Assembly (NCBI GenBank): GCA_020847985.1
Contig: JADLBC010000012.1
Coordinates: 1-64,000, forward strand
Source: Dehalococcoidia bacterium
GTDB taxonomy: Bacteria > Chloroflexota > Dehalococcoidia > Tepidiformales > Tepidiformaceae
Length of the DNA: 64,000 bases
Reading direction: 5' to 3'
Every line of letters starts with the position of its first letter. Position 1 is the stretch's first letter. The position numbers and the translations under genes were made by a program. The notes beneath the pieces were generated by a model. That model was not told the origin of the DNA. It saw only the letters and a list, made by a program, of their open reading frames with translations, and did no database searches. Below, one piece after another: positions 25,639-34,840 of the stretch.

Positions 25639-27177
25639 ATGGAGCCATTCCGCGTCGCACTCTGCCAGGCGCGCGCCTTCGACCTCGGAGACGCCGCCGC
25701 GAACCTCGAGAACCTCCTGCGGGCACTCGACGAAGCGGGCGAAGCGGGTGCTCGGCTGGTCGCGCTGCCGGAATGCAGCTACCCGGCGTACTACGTGGGA
25801 AGCGCGAACCCTTACGCCACACCCGGCGTGCCGTCGTTCGAAGTCGCGCGCGATGCCCTCGCGGCGAAGGCGCGGCAGTACGGCTACTGGCTCGCGGCGG
25901 GCATGGCCGTGCCCCACGCGGATGGCACGCTGACGAACAGCGGCCTCGTCTTCGGGCCCGACGGCGAGGTCCGCGGGCGGTACGACAAGAGCTTCCTCTG
26001 GCACTTCGATTCGCTCTGGTTCACGCGGGGGCAGGCGTTCCCGGTGTTCGATGCGGGCTTCGTGCGCTTCGGCATCCTCATCTGCGCGGACAGCCGCATC
26101 CCGGAAATCGCGCGGTCGCTGCGGGTGAACGGGGCGGAAGTCATCCTCGACCTGACGGCGTGGGTTTCGCAGGGGCGCGATATGGCGTCGCTGAACACGA
26201 CCCAGTGCGAGTACCTGATGCCGGCGCGCGCCTTCGAGAACGGCGTCTGGGTGGCGGCGGCGGACAAGTGGGGCACCGAGGACGGCAGCATCGTCTACGC
26301 CGGGCGCTCCACCGTGATCGACCCCCTGGGCGTGACGCGGGTGTGCGCGCCGAGCGACCGGGAGACGGTCGTGGTGTTCGATATCGAACCCATGGAAGGT
26401 GCGGCGATTACGCGGCGGCCGGCGCTCTATGGCGCGCTGCGGCGGCCGGTCGCGAGCCTCCCCGCGTTCACGGCCGAGGACGAACCGGTGGCGCCGCGGG
26501 CGGGCGGGCGCGTCGGGGTGGTGCCTTCGCAACCGGAACTCGATGTGCGAACGATGGCGGCGCGCTTCGCGACCCTGCGGCGGCAGTCCGCGGACCTCGC
26601 CGTGTTCGGCGGGACGACCGGGCCGGAGGGCTGGGAAGTGGGCCTGCCCGTGCTCGAAGCGGCGGTGCGGGAGCACGGGGGCGCGCTCGCGCTGGCGGTC
26701 GCGACGACGGGGTGCGTGGCCCTGCAATCGGCGGTGCTGGTCACGCCCGAGGGCACCTTCGAACACGTGCCGACGCACGGCCGCGGAATCGACCTGGGAG
26801 AGTTGCCCGCGCCCGTGGTGGCGACGCCGTTCGGGAACGTGGCGGTGCTCTGCGGCGACGAGGGCTACGTGCCGGAAGTCGCACGCGGGCTGGGGCTCGA
26901 AGGCGCCGACATCCTCGCGTGGCCGGCCTTCCACCCGCACCCGATGCTGGAGCGCGTGGCACGGACGCGCGCGGACGAGAACAAGGCGTACATGGCCGCC
27001 GCGTGGCCGGGCGGGGGCATGCTGATCTCGCCGGATGGCGCGCCCGTGCAGGTTTCGCCCGAAGGGTCCGGGGTGGCGATGACGGGGCCGGTTTCGCTGG
27101 CGATGGCGCGCAACAAGAACCGAGCACCGGCGACGAACGTGGTCCGCGGGCGCATCCCGGAGGCGTATTCGCTGTAG
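25639..27177 (+). CDS. Tandem nitrilase-fold hydrolase with degenerate second domain
   Basis: Carbon-nitrogen hydrolase, 512 residues. The first nitrilase domain (1-280) has an intact triad: Glu45 (ALPECSYP), Lys117 (YDKSFLW) and Cys149 (ILICADSRIPE). A second copy of the fold (about 291-505) keeps Cys405 (VAVLCGDEGYVPEVA) and the family rhythm but has Gly where the Glu should be (AVFGGTTG) and His/Gly at the Lys position (VPTHGRG). The second half is therefore probably non-catalytic, perhaps for pairing of domains. Nitrilase proteins normally form dimers of single domains. Amide or nitrile substrate unknown. Confidence 0.85.
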   Translation: MEPFRVALCQARAFDLGDAAANLENLLRALDEAGEAGARLVALPECSYPAYYVGSANPYATPGVPSFEVARDALAAKARQYGYWLAAGMAVPHADGTLTNSGLVFGPDGEVRGRYDKSFLWHFDSLWFTRGQAFPVFDAGFVRFGILICADSRIPEIARSLRVNGAEVILDLTAWVSQGRDMASLNTTQCEYLMPARAFENGVWVAAADKWGTEDGSIVYAGRSTVIDPLGVTRVCAPSDRETVVVFDIEPMEGAAITRRPALYGALRRPVASLPAFTAEDEPVAPRAGGRVGVVPSQPELDVRTMAARFATLRRQSADLAVFGGTTGPEGWEVGLPVLEAAVREHGGALALAVATTGCVALQSAVLVTPEGTFEHVPTHGRGIDLGELPAPVVATPFGNVAVLCGDEGYVPEVARGLGLEGADILAWPAFHPHPMLERVARTRADENKAYMAAAWPGGGMLISPDGAPVQVSPEGSGVAMTGPVSLAMARNKNRAPATNVVRGRIPEAYSL

Positions 27178-27181
27178 TAGC

Positions 27182-27679
27182 TCAGGCGCGCGGTTTGCGG
27201 CTGTTCCAGCGCCGCGACCCGGCCTCGCGCGCGGGGGCGGGGACGCGCCGGGGAGCCTCGAACGGCACGGCGGCGATGAGCGGCTGGAGCAGCGTGAGCG
27301 CCTTCGCGAGTTCGCCCGAGACTTCGTCGGCGAGCTCGGCGGTGAGCTGGGAGAAGGCGAACGTGCGGTGCAGGCGGCGCCAGCTGGGCGTCCACGCTTC
27401 CAGCTCCCAGTCGGGGCCGAGGGGGCCGATGAGGTCCGTCGCGCATTCGGCGATGTAGGCGGCCCAGAGGTCGTTCGCCTCGGGTGTGCCCTCGAAGTGC
27501 AATCCAAGCTCGACCAGGCCGCGCGAGGGTTGGGGTTGGAGTTCGAAATGGACGTCGGGGTCGCCGAAGTGCAGCTGGAGGATCGTCCACATGACCTTGC
27601 GCTCCGGGCGGGGGAACGCCGGGGGAAGCGCGGCCATGGCCCGCTCTTCGACACCGAAAAGGAATTCGCGCGCTTTCAT
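27182..27679 (-). CDS. Hypothetical protein
   Basis: I do not recognise the family. The 165-residue soluble product has an Arg/Pro-rich C-terminus, a central WAAYIAECATDLIGPLGPDWEL segment and no membrane helix or metal motif. It ends a few bases from the convergent nitrilase gene. There is no strong Shine-Dalgarno, but base composition at codon third positions fits a real gene. Confidence 0.55.
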   Translation of the reverse strand: MKAREFLFGVEERAMAALPPAFPRPERKVMWTILQLHFGDPDVHFELQPQPSRGLVELGLHFEGTPEANDLWAAYIAECATDLIGPLGPDWELEAWTPSWRRLHRTFAFSQLTAELADEVSGELAKALTLLQPLIAAVPFEAPRRVPAPAREAGSRRWNSRKPRA

Positions 27680-27800
27680 GGGATCGGGCTCGGCGGGTAT
27701 TCCATCAGGCGGACGAGTTCGGGGGCGATTCCAATTTTGGCCGTCAAATGGGAATAGCGCGCTGGCTGTTGCGAACCGCTGGAATAGCGTATGCGGATGA

Positions 27801-28211
27801 TCATTCTGCCAGCGCCGAGAGGAGCGCCGGGCGGGTGGTGCCGAGCGCGGCGTAGAAGGTGGGCATGAGTTCGCCGGAGGCGATGACGCCCCGTGCGAGG
27901 ACCCCGGCGGTGAGCACCGTGACGCCCGCCTGGCGCGCTTCGGCGGCCGTCTGGTTGATCGCCGCGCGCGCGGCGCTGCCGAACATCACCTGCTGACCGA
28001 GTTGGTCGTCGCTGGCGCCGTGGGTCTCGAGGAGGGCGGCTTCGAGCATTTCGAGCGAAGGAAGCCCGGTCGCGCCGGCGGCGGCGAGCACCTTCAGCGC
28101 GCCCGCGAGCAGGTGCTCGGGCGCGAGAATGGCGACGTTCGCGGCCCAGCAGAAGTTTTCAGCCTCGCGCAGCGCGCGTTCGAAATCCGGGGCGGGCTGG
28201 AGATCGGCCAT
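27801..28211 (-). CDS. Stand-alone Clp N-terminal-domain-like protein
   Basis: The 136-residue product resembles the double Clp repeat of Hsp100 N-domains: ANVAILAPEHLLAGALKV in the first half and AARAAINQTAAEARQAGVTVL...FYAALG in the second. Such proteins lack AAA+ modules and may bind substrates or adaptors for ClpC. Its ATG overlaps the recJ stop by one base (TGATG), so the two are translationally coupled, an unexpected pairing. Homology is judged by eye and should be tested. Confidence 0.6.
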   Translation of the reverse strand: MADLQPAPDFERALREAENFCWAANVAILAPEHLLAGALKVLAAAGATGLPSLEMLEAALLETHGASDDQLGQQVMFGSAARAAINQTAAEARQAGVTVLTAGVLARGVIASGELMPTFYAALGTTRPALLSALAE

Positions 28212-29920
28212 CAGCTGGTGAATTCGAGCGGGCGGCGTTCGCCGCTGGGGGCCATGTCGAGGATTTCGAGTTCAACGCCCTCGCGGCCCCATTCGCGCGT
28301 GAGCGAATAGACGATGTCGATGTCGCCGGAGGTATCGGCCCCGGCCTGGCGGAAGGCGATGGCCGGCCAGGTGAGGGGGCCGTCCTTCACGGTCAGGCGG
28401 AGGTGCTCTTCGGTGCTGCCGATGACCTTCGACCTGGCGATGCGCACGCCGCGGCTGAGGAGCACGGGCTTGCGGTTGCCCTGGCCGCACGGCTCGAAGC
28501 GCATCAGGCCTTTCACCTCAAGGCCGGTGAGGGCGCGAAGGGGGGTTTCGACGTCGATATCGATGACGGGGCGCAGCTCGTCCGCGGGGAGGAGTTCGGC
28601 GGCGGTGTTGATGAGGCGAGCGCGCAACTCGGGGATATCGGCGGTGCGAACGGTGAAGCCGGCGGCGGCGCGGTGCCCGCCGTGGCGCACGAGCAGGTCC
28701 TTCTCCTTGCGGATGGCGCCGACGATATCGAAGGCGGGGATGCTGCGGCAGCTGGCGCGGCTATGTTCGATGCCCTGTTCGAAGACGATCGCCGGGCGGT
28801 GCCAGCGTTCGGCCAGGCGCGAAGCCACGAGCCCGACGATGCCGGCATGGATGCGTTCGTGCCCGACCATGACCAGGGGGTCGTCGTTCGCGCCCACGAG
28901 CTCCTCGGCGAGGGCGTAGGCATCGAGCGTCTCCTGCTGACGCTGGCGGTTCAGGGCATCCAGCTCCTGGGCGATGGGGCGGGCGGTGGCCAGGTCCTCG
29001 GCGAGCATCAATTCGAGGGCGAGATTTGCATGCTTGATGCGCCCGGCGGCGTTCATGCGCGGGCCGATGGCAAAGCCAAGGGTCTCGGCGTTGAACTCGT
29101 TCGGCTTCGTCCCAGCGATGGCGGCGAGGGCTTCGAGGCCGGGCCGCAGGCGCCGCTGCATCTGCCCGATCCCTTCGGTCACGATGCGGCGGTTCTCGTC
29201 GCTCAGGGGGGCGACATCGACGACGGTGCCGAGGGCGACGAGGTCGATGAAGGCGCTCTCGTCGAGCGTGCGGCCATAGGCTTCGTATAGCATCTGCAGG
29301 TAGCGGTAGCTGACGCCAACGGCGGCGAGTTCGTCGAAAGGGTAGGGCGAATCGAGGCGCTTGGGGTTGACGGCGGCAACGGCGGCCGGGAGTTCATCGG
29401 GGACGGTGTGATGGTCGAGGATGATGACATCGAGGCCGAGGCTGTTGGCGTGGGCCACTTCGCTCACGCTGCTGATGCCGCAATCGGCGGTGATGAGCAA
29501 CGACGCGCCCCGGGCACGGAGGGCCGAGATGGCGCCGTTGTTGAGGCCGTACCCTTCGGCGAAGCGGTCGGGAATGTAGTTGATGGTGCGGGCGCCGAGT
29601 GGCCGGAGGCCGGTGTGGAGCACGGAGATGGACGTGACGCCGTCGACGTCGAAGTCCCCGTAGAGGGCGATGGTTTCCTTCTCGGCGATGGCGCGCTGCG
29701 TGCGGCGAATGGCCTCGTCCATGCCGGGGAGCAGCATTGGGTCGTGGGCCTCGGCGAGGTGCGGCTTGTAGAAGAGGTCGGCCTGCGCGCGCGTGGTGAT
29801 GCCGCGAGCGGCGAGGACGGCGGCGACGATCGGCGGGAAGTTTGGGATGCCCTTCTGGGCGGCGAAGGGGTCGCGCAGGCGCCAGCGGGATACCGGCCGC
29901 GAAAGCGCGAGCGTGCTCAC
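28211..29920 (-). CDS. recJ: Single-stranded-DNA exonuclease RecJ
   Basis: 5'-3' exonuclease of the DHH family, used in recombination and mismatch repair. The 569-residue product has motif I GDFDVDGVTS near residue 88, motif III DHH at 169-171 (ILDHHTVPDE), GFAIGPRMNAAGR, and the DHHA1 motif GGHRAAAGFT near 400. An OB-fold-like end with EVKGLMRFEPCGQGN follows. Length matches compact RecJ proteins. The start overlaps the fabF stop (ATGA). Confidence 0.94.
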   Translation of the reverse strand: MSTLALSRPVSRWRLRDPFAAQKGIPNFPPIVAAVLAARGITTRAQADLFYKPHLAEAHDPMLLPGMDEAIRRTQRAIAEKETIALYGDFDVDGVTSISVLHTGLRPLGARTINYIPDRFAEGYGLNNGAISALRARGASLLITADCGISSVSEVAHANSLGLDVIILDHHTVPDELPAAVAAVNPKRLDSPYPFDELAAVGVSYRYLQMLYEAYGRTLDESAFIDLVALGTVVDVAPLSDENRRIVTEGIGQMQRRLRPGLEALAAIAGTKPNEFNAETLGFAIGPRMNAAGRIKHANLALELMLAEDLATARPIAQELDALNRQRQQETLDAYALAEELVGANDDPLVMVGHERIHAGIVGLVASRLAERWHRPAIVFEQGIEHSRASCRSIPAFDIVGAIRKEKDLLVRHGGHRAAAGFTVRTADIPELRARLINTAAELLPADELRPVIDIDVETPLRALTGLEVKGLMRFEPCGQGNRKPVLLSRGVRIARSKVIGSTEEHLRLTVKDGPLTWPAIAFRQAGADTSGDIDIVYSLTREWGREGVELEILDMAPSGERRPLEFTS

Positions 29921-31167
29921 TTCGCGGGCTCGTAGCGGCGGAAGACCAGGCTCGCGTTATGTCCGCCAAAGCCAAGAGAGTTGCTCATGACCGCCTCGAG
30001 CCCGGCCGCTGAGCGGGCCGCGCCGGGCACATAATCGAGGTCGCAGGCGTCATCCGGTGTCACGAGCGTCGCGGTGGGCGGGAGGATGCCGTGCTTGAGC
30101 GCGAGCACCGAAATCGCGGCCTCGATCGCGCCGGCCGCCCCGAGCAGGTGGCCGGTCATCGATTTCGTGGAGCTGACGGGGAGGGTGTAGGCGTAATCGC
30201 CGAAGACCTTCTTGATGGCCATGGTTTCGAGGCGGTCGTTGAGGGCAGTCGAAGTGCCGTGCGCGTTCAGGTAGCCGATGTCGTCGGGCTGGAGGCCAGC
30301 CTGGGCGAGCGCGCGGCGCATGGCTCGCGTGGAACCGGCGCCCTGCTCATCGGGCTGGGTGATGTGGAAGGCGTCGGACGTGGCGCCGTAGCCCGCGAGT
30401 TCGGCGAGGATGCGGGCGCCGCGGGCACGGGCGTGCTCTTCGGCTTCGAGGACAAGGACGCCGGCCCCCTCGGCGAGGACGAACCCGTCGCGGGTGGCAT
30501 CGAACGGGCGTGAGGCGCGTTCGGGCTCGGCGTTCAGGCCGGTGAGGGCCTTGGCGGCGGCGAACCCGGCGATCGCGATGGGCGTGATCGGGGCTTCGGT
30601 GCCGCCCGCGATGGCGACCTCGGCATCGCCGCGGCGGATGATGTTGGCGGCCTCGCCGATGCTGTCGGCGCCGCTGGCGCAGGCACTCACGAGGCAGTAG
30701 TTCACGCCCTTCGCACCCAGGCGGATGCTGAGCGCGCCGCTCGCCATGTCCGGGAGCATCATCGGCATGAGGAAGGGGCTGACGCGGCCCGGGCCCTTCG
30801 CGAGGAGGGTGTCGTACTCGGCCATGAGGGTGGTGATGCCGCCGATCGCGGTGCCGATCACGACCGCGACGTCCGTACCGCCGGCGGGGTCGATGGTGTA
30901 GCTGGCGTGGCGCAGCGCCTCCTCGGCGGCGACGGTGGCGAACTGGGAGAAGCGGTCGGCGCGGCGGGCTTCCTTGCGGTCCATGTACTTCGCCGCGTCC
31001 CAGTCCTTCACTTCGCCCGCGACCTGGCTGTCGTAGCCGGTGGGATCGAAGAGGGTGATGCGGGCGGTGCCGGAGGTGCCGGCGATGAGCGCATCCCACG
31101 AATCGCAGGCGTTGTGGCCAACGGGGGTGACGAGGCCAAGGCCAGTGACGACGACCCGGCGGCTCAA
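29917..31167 (-). CDS. fabF: Beta-ketoacyl-ACP synthase II
   Basis: Condensing enzyme of fatty-acid elongation, 416 residues. Nucleophile Cys163 in VSACASGADSIG, both histidines in NAHGTSTALND and STKSMTGHLLGAAGA, and the C-terminal SNSLGFGGHNAS. The start is TTG (SRRVVVTGLGLVTPVG), the only start giving a standard N-terminus; an upstream CTGGAG serves as ribosome binding site. A TATACT hexamer (31202-31207, minus strand) may be its -10. It lies downstream of acpS and nnr, so lipid genes are clustered. Confidence 0.94.
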   Translation of the reverse strand: MSRRVVVTGLGLVTPVGHNACDSWDALIAGTSGTARITLFDPTGYDSQVAGEVKDWDAAKYMDRKEARRADRFSQFATVAAEEALRHASYTIDPAGGTDVAVVIGTAIGGITTLMAEYDTLLAKGPGRVSPFLMPMMLPDMASGALSIRLGAKGVNYCLVSACASGADSIGEAANIIRRGDAEVAIAGGTEAPITPIAIAGFAAAKALTGLNAEPERASRPFDATRDGFVLAEGAGVLVLEAEEHARARGARILAELAGYGATSDAFHITQPDEQGAGSTRAMRRALAQAGLQPDDIGYLNAHGTSTALNDRLETMAIKKVFGDYAYTLPVSSTKSMTGHLLGAAGAIEAAISVLALKHGILPPTATLVTPDDACDLDYVPGAARSAAGLEAVMSNSLGFGGHNASLVFRRYEPAK

Positions 31168-31217
31168 GGAACGCTCCAGGAAACGGTTAAGGTGTACAAG
31201 CAGTATAGCATCAGCGG

Positions 31218-32777
31218 TTAGCCCATCAGTTCCTTGACGACGCGCGGGAGCTTCGTCGCGATTTCGCCCGCGAGGAGACCGGAGTCGCCGTACTCCTCGC
31301 GCAGTGATTCTCCGGTGGCGGCGTGCAGGTAGACGGCGAGCTTCGCCGCCTCGAACGGTTCGAGGCCCTGCCCCAGGTAGGCCGCGATCATGCCCGCGAG
31401 CACGTCGCCGCTGCCGGCGGTGGCGAGCAGCGGGTTGGCGTAGGGGCTCAGGGCCACGCGGCCGGCGGCATCGGCGATGACGGTGTGCGCGCCCTTGAGC
31501 ACGACCACGCAGCCGTACGCGGCGGCCGCTTCCTTCGCCGCGTCCAGCCGGCGTGACTGGATATCGGCGACGGTCGTGCCCAGGAGGCGGGCCATCTCGC
31601 CCGGGTGGGGCGTGAGCACGGCGTTCGAGGGCGTTCGTTCGCGCCCATCGGCGAGGGCGGCGAGGGCGTTCAGGCCGTCGGCGTCGATGACCGCGCCGCG
31701 CGCGAGGTCGCTGGCGATGTCGGCGAGCGCCGCCCAGAGGAACGCGCGCGTGGCTTCGCTCCTGCCGATGCCGGGGCCGATGACGGCGGCGCTGAAGGCG
31801 GGCCATTCGCCGCGGAGAGCGATGGCGGCTTCGCCGGCGAGTCCACCGTCGGCGGCGGCGGTCTGGGGGAGCCACGTCGCCTCGGCGATGGCGGGTGCCA
31901 GCGCGGGCACGAGCCCGGCCGGGCAGGCGATGGTGACGAGGCCCGCCCCCGCGCGATAGGCGCCGTTCGCGGTGAGCACGGGCGCTCCCAGGTAGCGTGG
32001 CGATCCACCGGCGATAAGTACCCGCCCGAAGGTGCCCTTGTTCGCGTCCTCGGGGCGGGCGGGGAGCGCGGTACGCGCCCAGCGCGCGGTCAGGAGCTCC
32101 AGCGGCACGGCATCCTGGGCGGCCTTCGGGATGCCGATGTCGATGACCTGCACGCGGCCGCATTTGCCGCTCGCGGGCGCCTGGTACATCCCCACCTTCG
32201 GTAACCCGAACGTGATCGTCTGGTCGGGCACGACGGTCAGTGGATCGACGGCGCCGGAATCGGCGTTGACGCCGGTGGGGAGGTCGACGGCGAGCAGCTT
32301 CGGCGGGTTGTAGCCGGCACGGGCGGCGGCGAGGGCGATGAGCGCCTTCGCGATCGCTTCCCCGGGTTCGAGCGGCCGTTCCTGGCCGATACCGAGGAGA
32401 GCATCGATGACGAGGTCGCAGCCGCTGAGGAGCTGCTCGAGGAGCACGCCGCCGGGGTCGTCCTCACCGGCGAGGACCTGCATCTCGCGGGGCGCGAGCT
32501 CATCGACCAGGGTCATGTCGCGGCGCTGGCGGGGGATGTAGAGGGCTGCTTCGGCGCCCCAGTCGTACAGGTGGCGGGCGGCGACGATGCCATCGCCACC
32601 GTTGTTCCCGGGGCCGATGAGGGCGACGATGCGGCGGCCCTCGAGCGTGCCGAGCGTCATCCACGCTTCCTGCGCGACGGCGAGGCCGGCTTCTTCCATG
32701 AGCTGCCGTTCGGGGATGCCCGCGGCGACGGCGGCGGCCTCGAGTTCGCGCATCTGCGCGGCGGTAACGAGCTTCAT
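31218..32777 (-). CDS. nnr: Bifunctional NAD(P)H-hydrate epimerase / ADP-dependent dehydratase
   Basis: Repairs hydrated NAD(P)H. The 519-residue product fuses an N-terminal YjeF epimerase domain (MRELEAAAVAAGIPERQLMEEAG, IGPGNNGGDG near 57) to a C-terminal ribokinase-like dehydratase domain (GTFGRVLIAGG, ANPLLATAGSGDVLAGMI with its catalytic Asp). The ATG overlaps the acpS stop (ATGA), and the two genes are often adjacent in bacteria. GAGGG upstream. Confidence 0.94.
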   Translation of the reverse strand: MKLVTAAQMRELEAAAVAAGIPERQLMEEAGLAVAQEAWMTLGTLEGRRIVALIGPGNNGGDGIVAARHLYDWGAEAALYIPRQRRDMTLVDELAPREMQVLAGEDDPGGVLLEQLLSGCDLVIDALLGIGQERPLEPGEAIAKALIALAAARAGYNPPKLLAVDLPTGVNADSGAVDPLTVVPDQTITFGLPKVGMYQAPASGKCGRVQVIDIGIPKAAQDAVPLELLTARWARTALPARPEDANKGTFGRVLIAGGSPRYLGAPVLTANGAYRAGAGLVTIACPAGLVPALAPAIAEATWLPQTAAADGGLAGEAAIALRGEWPAFSAAVIGPGIGRSEATRAFLWAALADIASDLARGAVIDADGLNALAALADGRERTPSNAVLTPHPGEMARLLGTTVADIQSRRLDAAKEAAAAYGCVVVLKGAHTVIADAAGRVALSPYANPLLATAGSGDVLAGMIAAYLGQGLEPFEAAKLAVYLHAATGESLREEYGDSGLLAGEIATKLPRVVKELMG

Positions 32778-33220
32778 CGCAGGCCCTCTTCCTCGACCAG
32801 GCGGCGGGCGTTGTCGCCCTTGCGGGGCGTGTCTTCCTCGGCGGTGAGGGCACGTTCGCCGACGGCGGAGGCGATGGCGTACTCCTTCGAGTGCGTCAGG
32901 GAGACTTCGAGGCCGCGCAGCTGGATGTGGCGGGCGCGGGCGGCGCCGCGGCCATAAAGGAAGACCAGGGGCTTGCCGCGGCGGTTGGGGAGCACCTCGA
33001 TATCGCGCCAGCCAACGCCGCGGACGCCGGTGCCGAGGGCCTTCATCACCGCTTCCTTGGCGGCGAAGCGGGCGGCGAGTTCGTGCACGCGGCCGCGGCA
33101 GTGGGCAATTTCGTCGTCCGTATAAATGCGCTTGAGGAAGCGGTCGCCGTGACGCCGGATGACGTCGGCGACGCGGTCGATTTCGATGATGTCCACGCCG
33201 TGGGCGAACTTCGTTGCCAT
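32774..33220 (-). CDS. acpS: Holo-[acyl-carrier-protein] synthase
   Basis: Attaches 4'-phosphopantetheine from CoA to apo-ACP. The 148-residue product has GVDIIEIDRVADVIRRHG, RFAAKEAVMKALGTG and SLTHSKEYAIASAVG. The start MATKFAHGVDI is preferred over the longer Arg-rich frame. A short acidic tail extends past the usual 120-130 residues. It is the first gene of the acpS-nnr-fabF-recJ group, 106 bases after rplL. Confidence 0.93.
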   Translation of the reverse strand: MATKFAHGVDIIEIDRVADVIRRHGDRFLKRIYTDDEIAHCRGRVHELAARFAAKEAVMKALGTGVRGVGWRDIEVLPNRRGKPLVFLYGRGAARARHIQLRGLEVSLTHSKEYAIASAVGERALTAEEDTPRKGDNARRLVEEEGLR

Positions 33221-33280
33221 CGGTGCGCATGGTACGTTCGGGCGCGCGCGTGGGCGAGCGTCACGGCAGTGGGCACGCAA

Positions 33281-33305
33281 AAGGCCCGGCTTGCGGCCGG
33301 GCCTT
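33281..33305 (-). terminator. Terminator of rplJ-rplL
   Basis: AAGGCCCGGC / GCCGGGCCTT, 10-bp stem with a 5-base loop; on the minus strand it is followed by a T-run. It separates rplL from acpS. Confidence 0.8.
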
Positions 33306-33326
33306 CGTATCTGGCGCGAAGCGGAA

Positions 33327-33713
<387 letters not shown>

Positions 33714-33764
33714 GGTGGTATCTCCTGTTGTGTGTGATGCGTGGCGAGCGGGCGGGTTGCCGCG

Positions 33765-34286
33765 CTAGGCCTCGAGCTGCTGGGCGCGGGCATCGATGAG
33801 CCCGGCGAAGTTGCGGATGGTGGACTGGAGCAGCCCGGAGAAGTTGTAGAGCGGGCTCTTGAGCTTGCCAACGACCTCGGCCACGAGCTGTTCGCGCGAA
33901 GGGAGGGTGGCGATGCTTTCGAGCTCGGCGCGGTTGAGCACCTTCCCTTCGAGCCAGCCGCCGTGAATGGTGATCTGCATGCGGCGGGCGCGGAGGTGTT
34001 CGGTCAGCAGCTTCACGGGCTGCACCGGGTCACCGAGGCCGAAGGCGATGGCGGTGGGACCCTGGACGACGTCGGCCATTTCGGGGTGGCCGGCGGCCTT
34101 CGCGGCCATGGAGGCCAGGGTGTTCTTGACGATCTTCACTTCCACGTTCGCCGGGCGCAGGGCGCGGCGAAGTTCGGTGAGCTGGGCGACGGTGAGACCG
34201 CGGTAATCGGCGCTGATGAGGACCGAGGCCCGCTCCATGCGGTCCTGGATTTCCTCCAGCATTGCGGCCTTCCGTGCGGTCGGCAT
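33765..34286 (-). CDS. rplJ: 50S ribosomal protein L10
   Basis: Base of the L7/L12 stalk, 173 residues. MPTARKAAMLEEIQDRMERASVLISADYRGLTVAQLTELR is the normal start, with C-terminal helices that bind L7/L12. The upstream frame extension (34287-34469) is the L10 leader RNA, not protein. GGAGG lies upstream of the ATG. L10 itself should repress this operon through the leader. Confidence 0.97.
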   Translation of the reverse strand: MPTARKAAMLEEIQDRMERASVLISADYRGLTVAQLTELRRALRPANVEVKIVKNTLASMAAKAAGHPEMADVVQGPTAIAFGLGDPVQPVKLLTEHLRARRMQITIHGGWLEGKVLNRAELESIATLPSREQLVAEVVGKLKSPLYNFSGLLQSTIRNFAGLIDARAQQLEA

Positions 34287-34289
34287 AAG

Positions 34290-34500
34290 CGTCCTCCGAT
34301 GATGAACGGGGGCGGCGCGGGGGCGGCCCCGGAATGGGAAGCCCGGAAAACGAAAATCCCTGCCGCCGGGGCAGGGACACAAGCGGCAGGGCAGCACAGG
34401 CCCGGTCGCTGGAACTCCGCCTCGGCAGGCGCCTTTCGGCTTATCCCCCCGCCACATGGCGGTTCGCATCGGGACCTGCGGTCTCTGGCTCTTCAGTTGA
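34290..34500 (-). promoter_or_regulatory. L10 leader RNA with attenuator terminator
   Basis: In gene orientation the RNA contains CCTGCCGAGGC (minus strand of 34418-34429), typical of the L10/L12-binding leader. Further on, TCCCTGCC / GGCAGGGA (34357-34377) forms a hairpin followed by TTTTCGTTTT, an intrinsic terminator between the leader and rplJ. Binding of L10 should favour termination. Family knowledge plus visible elements. Confidence 0.8.
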
Positions 34501-34507
34501 CGGCGTT

Positions 34508-34536
34508 ATCGTACGGGATGAGGCCCGGGCGGACAA
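34508..34536 (-). promoter_or_regulatory. Promoter of the rplJ-rplL operon
   Basis: On the minus strand: TTGTCC (34531-34536), exact 17-base spacer, TACGAT (34508-34513), just upstream of the L10 leader. Confidence 0.65.
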
Positions 34537-34621
34537 CCGCGCGGCCACGGCGGGCTCCGGCGGGCACGGCGCGGCACTCTGCGTGTCGCCATTCGAGGCG
34601 AAGGGCGCAGCCAGGAGAGGC

Positions 34622-34723
34622 TTAGTCGACCTTCATCTTGCTGGTGAAGCGGAAGAGGAAGATCCCCCAACCGATGACCAGCACGCCAAGGACCGCGCTC
34701 ATGATCACGCCATTGGTTTCCAT
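34622..34723 (-). CDS. Small single-pass membrane protein
   Basis: 33 residues, too short for usual gene calling, but with GGAGG 8-12 bases before the ATG and a convincing membrane helix: METNGVIMSAV, then LGVLVIGWGIFLFRF, then a basic end (TSKMKVD) that should face the cytoplasm. It lies between an SDR gene and the rplJ promoter, all on the same strand. I do not recognise the family; it could be a subunit of a membrane complex or a free regulatory peptide. Confidence 0.65.
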   Translation of the reverse strand: METNGVIMSAVLGVLVIGWGIFLFRFTSKMKVD

Positions 34724-34840
34724 TTCGAGCCTCCAGCGGGCGAGCATCCGCCCGGTTGGCCCGTACGGTGGCGCGTGGCGCGTGGGCCGGGCACGCGCGA
34801 ACGGCCCGGATGCGTGGGCCCCTTTGGTCCCTTCGTTCCG

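Noticed and set aside
24490-27654. Very long minus-strand open frame (more than 1000 codons) covering both the winged-helix gene and the antisense of the nitrilase
   Set aside because: Only the part up to 25587 looks like a protein family. The rest is antisense to a clear nitrilase and is Arg/Pro/His-rich, typical of stop-free antisense frames at high GC.
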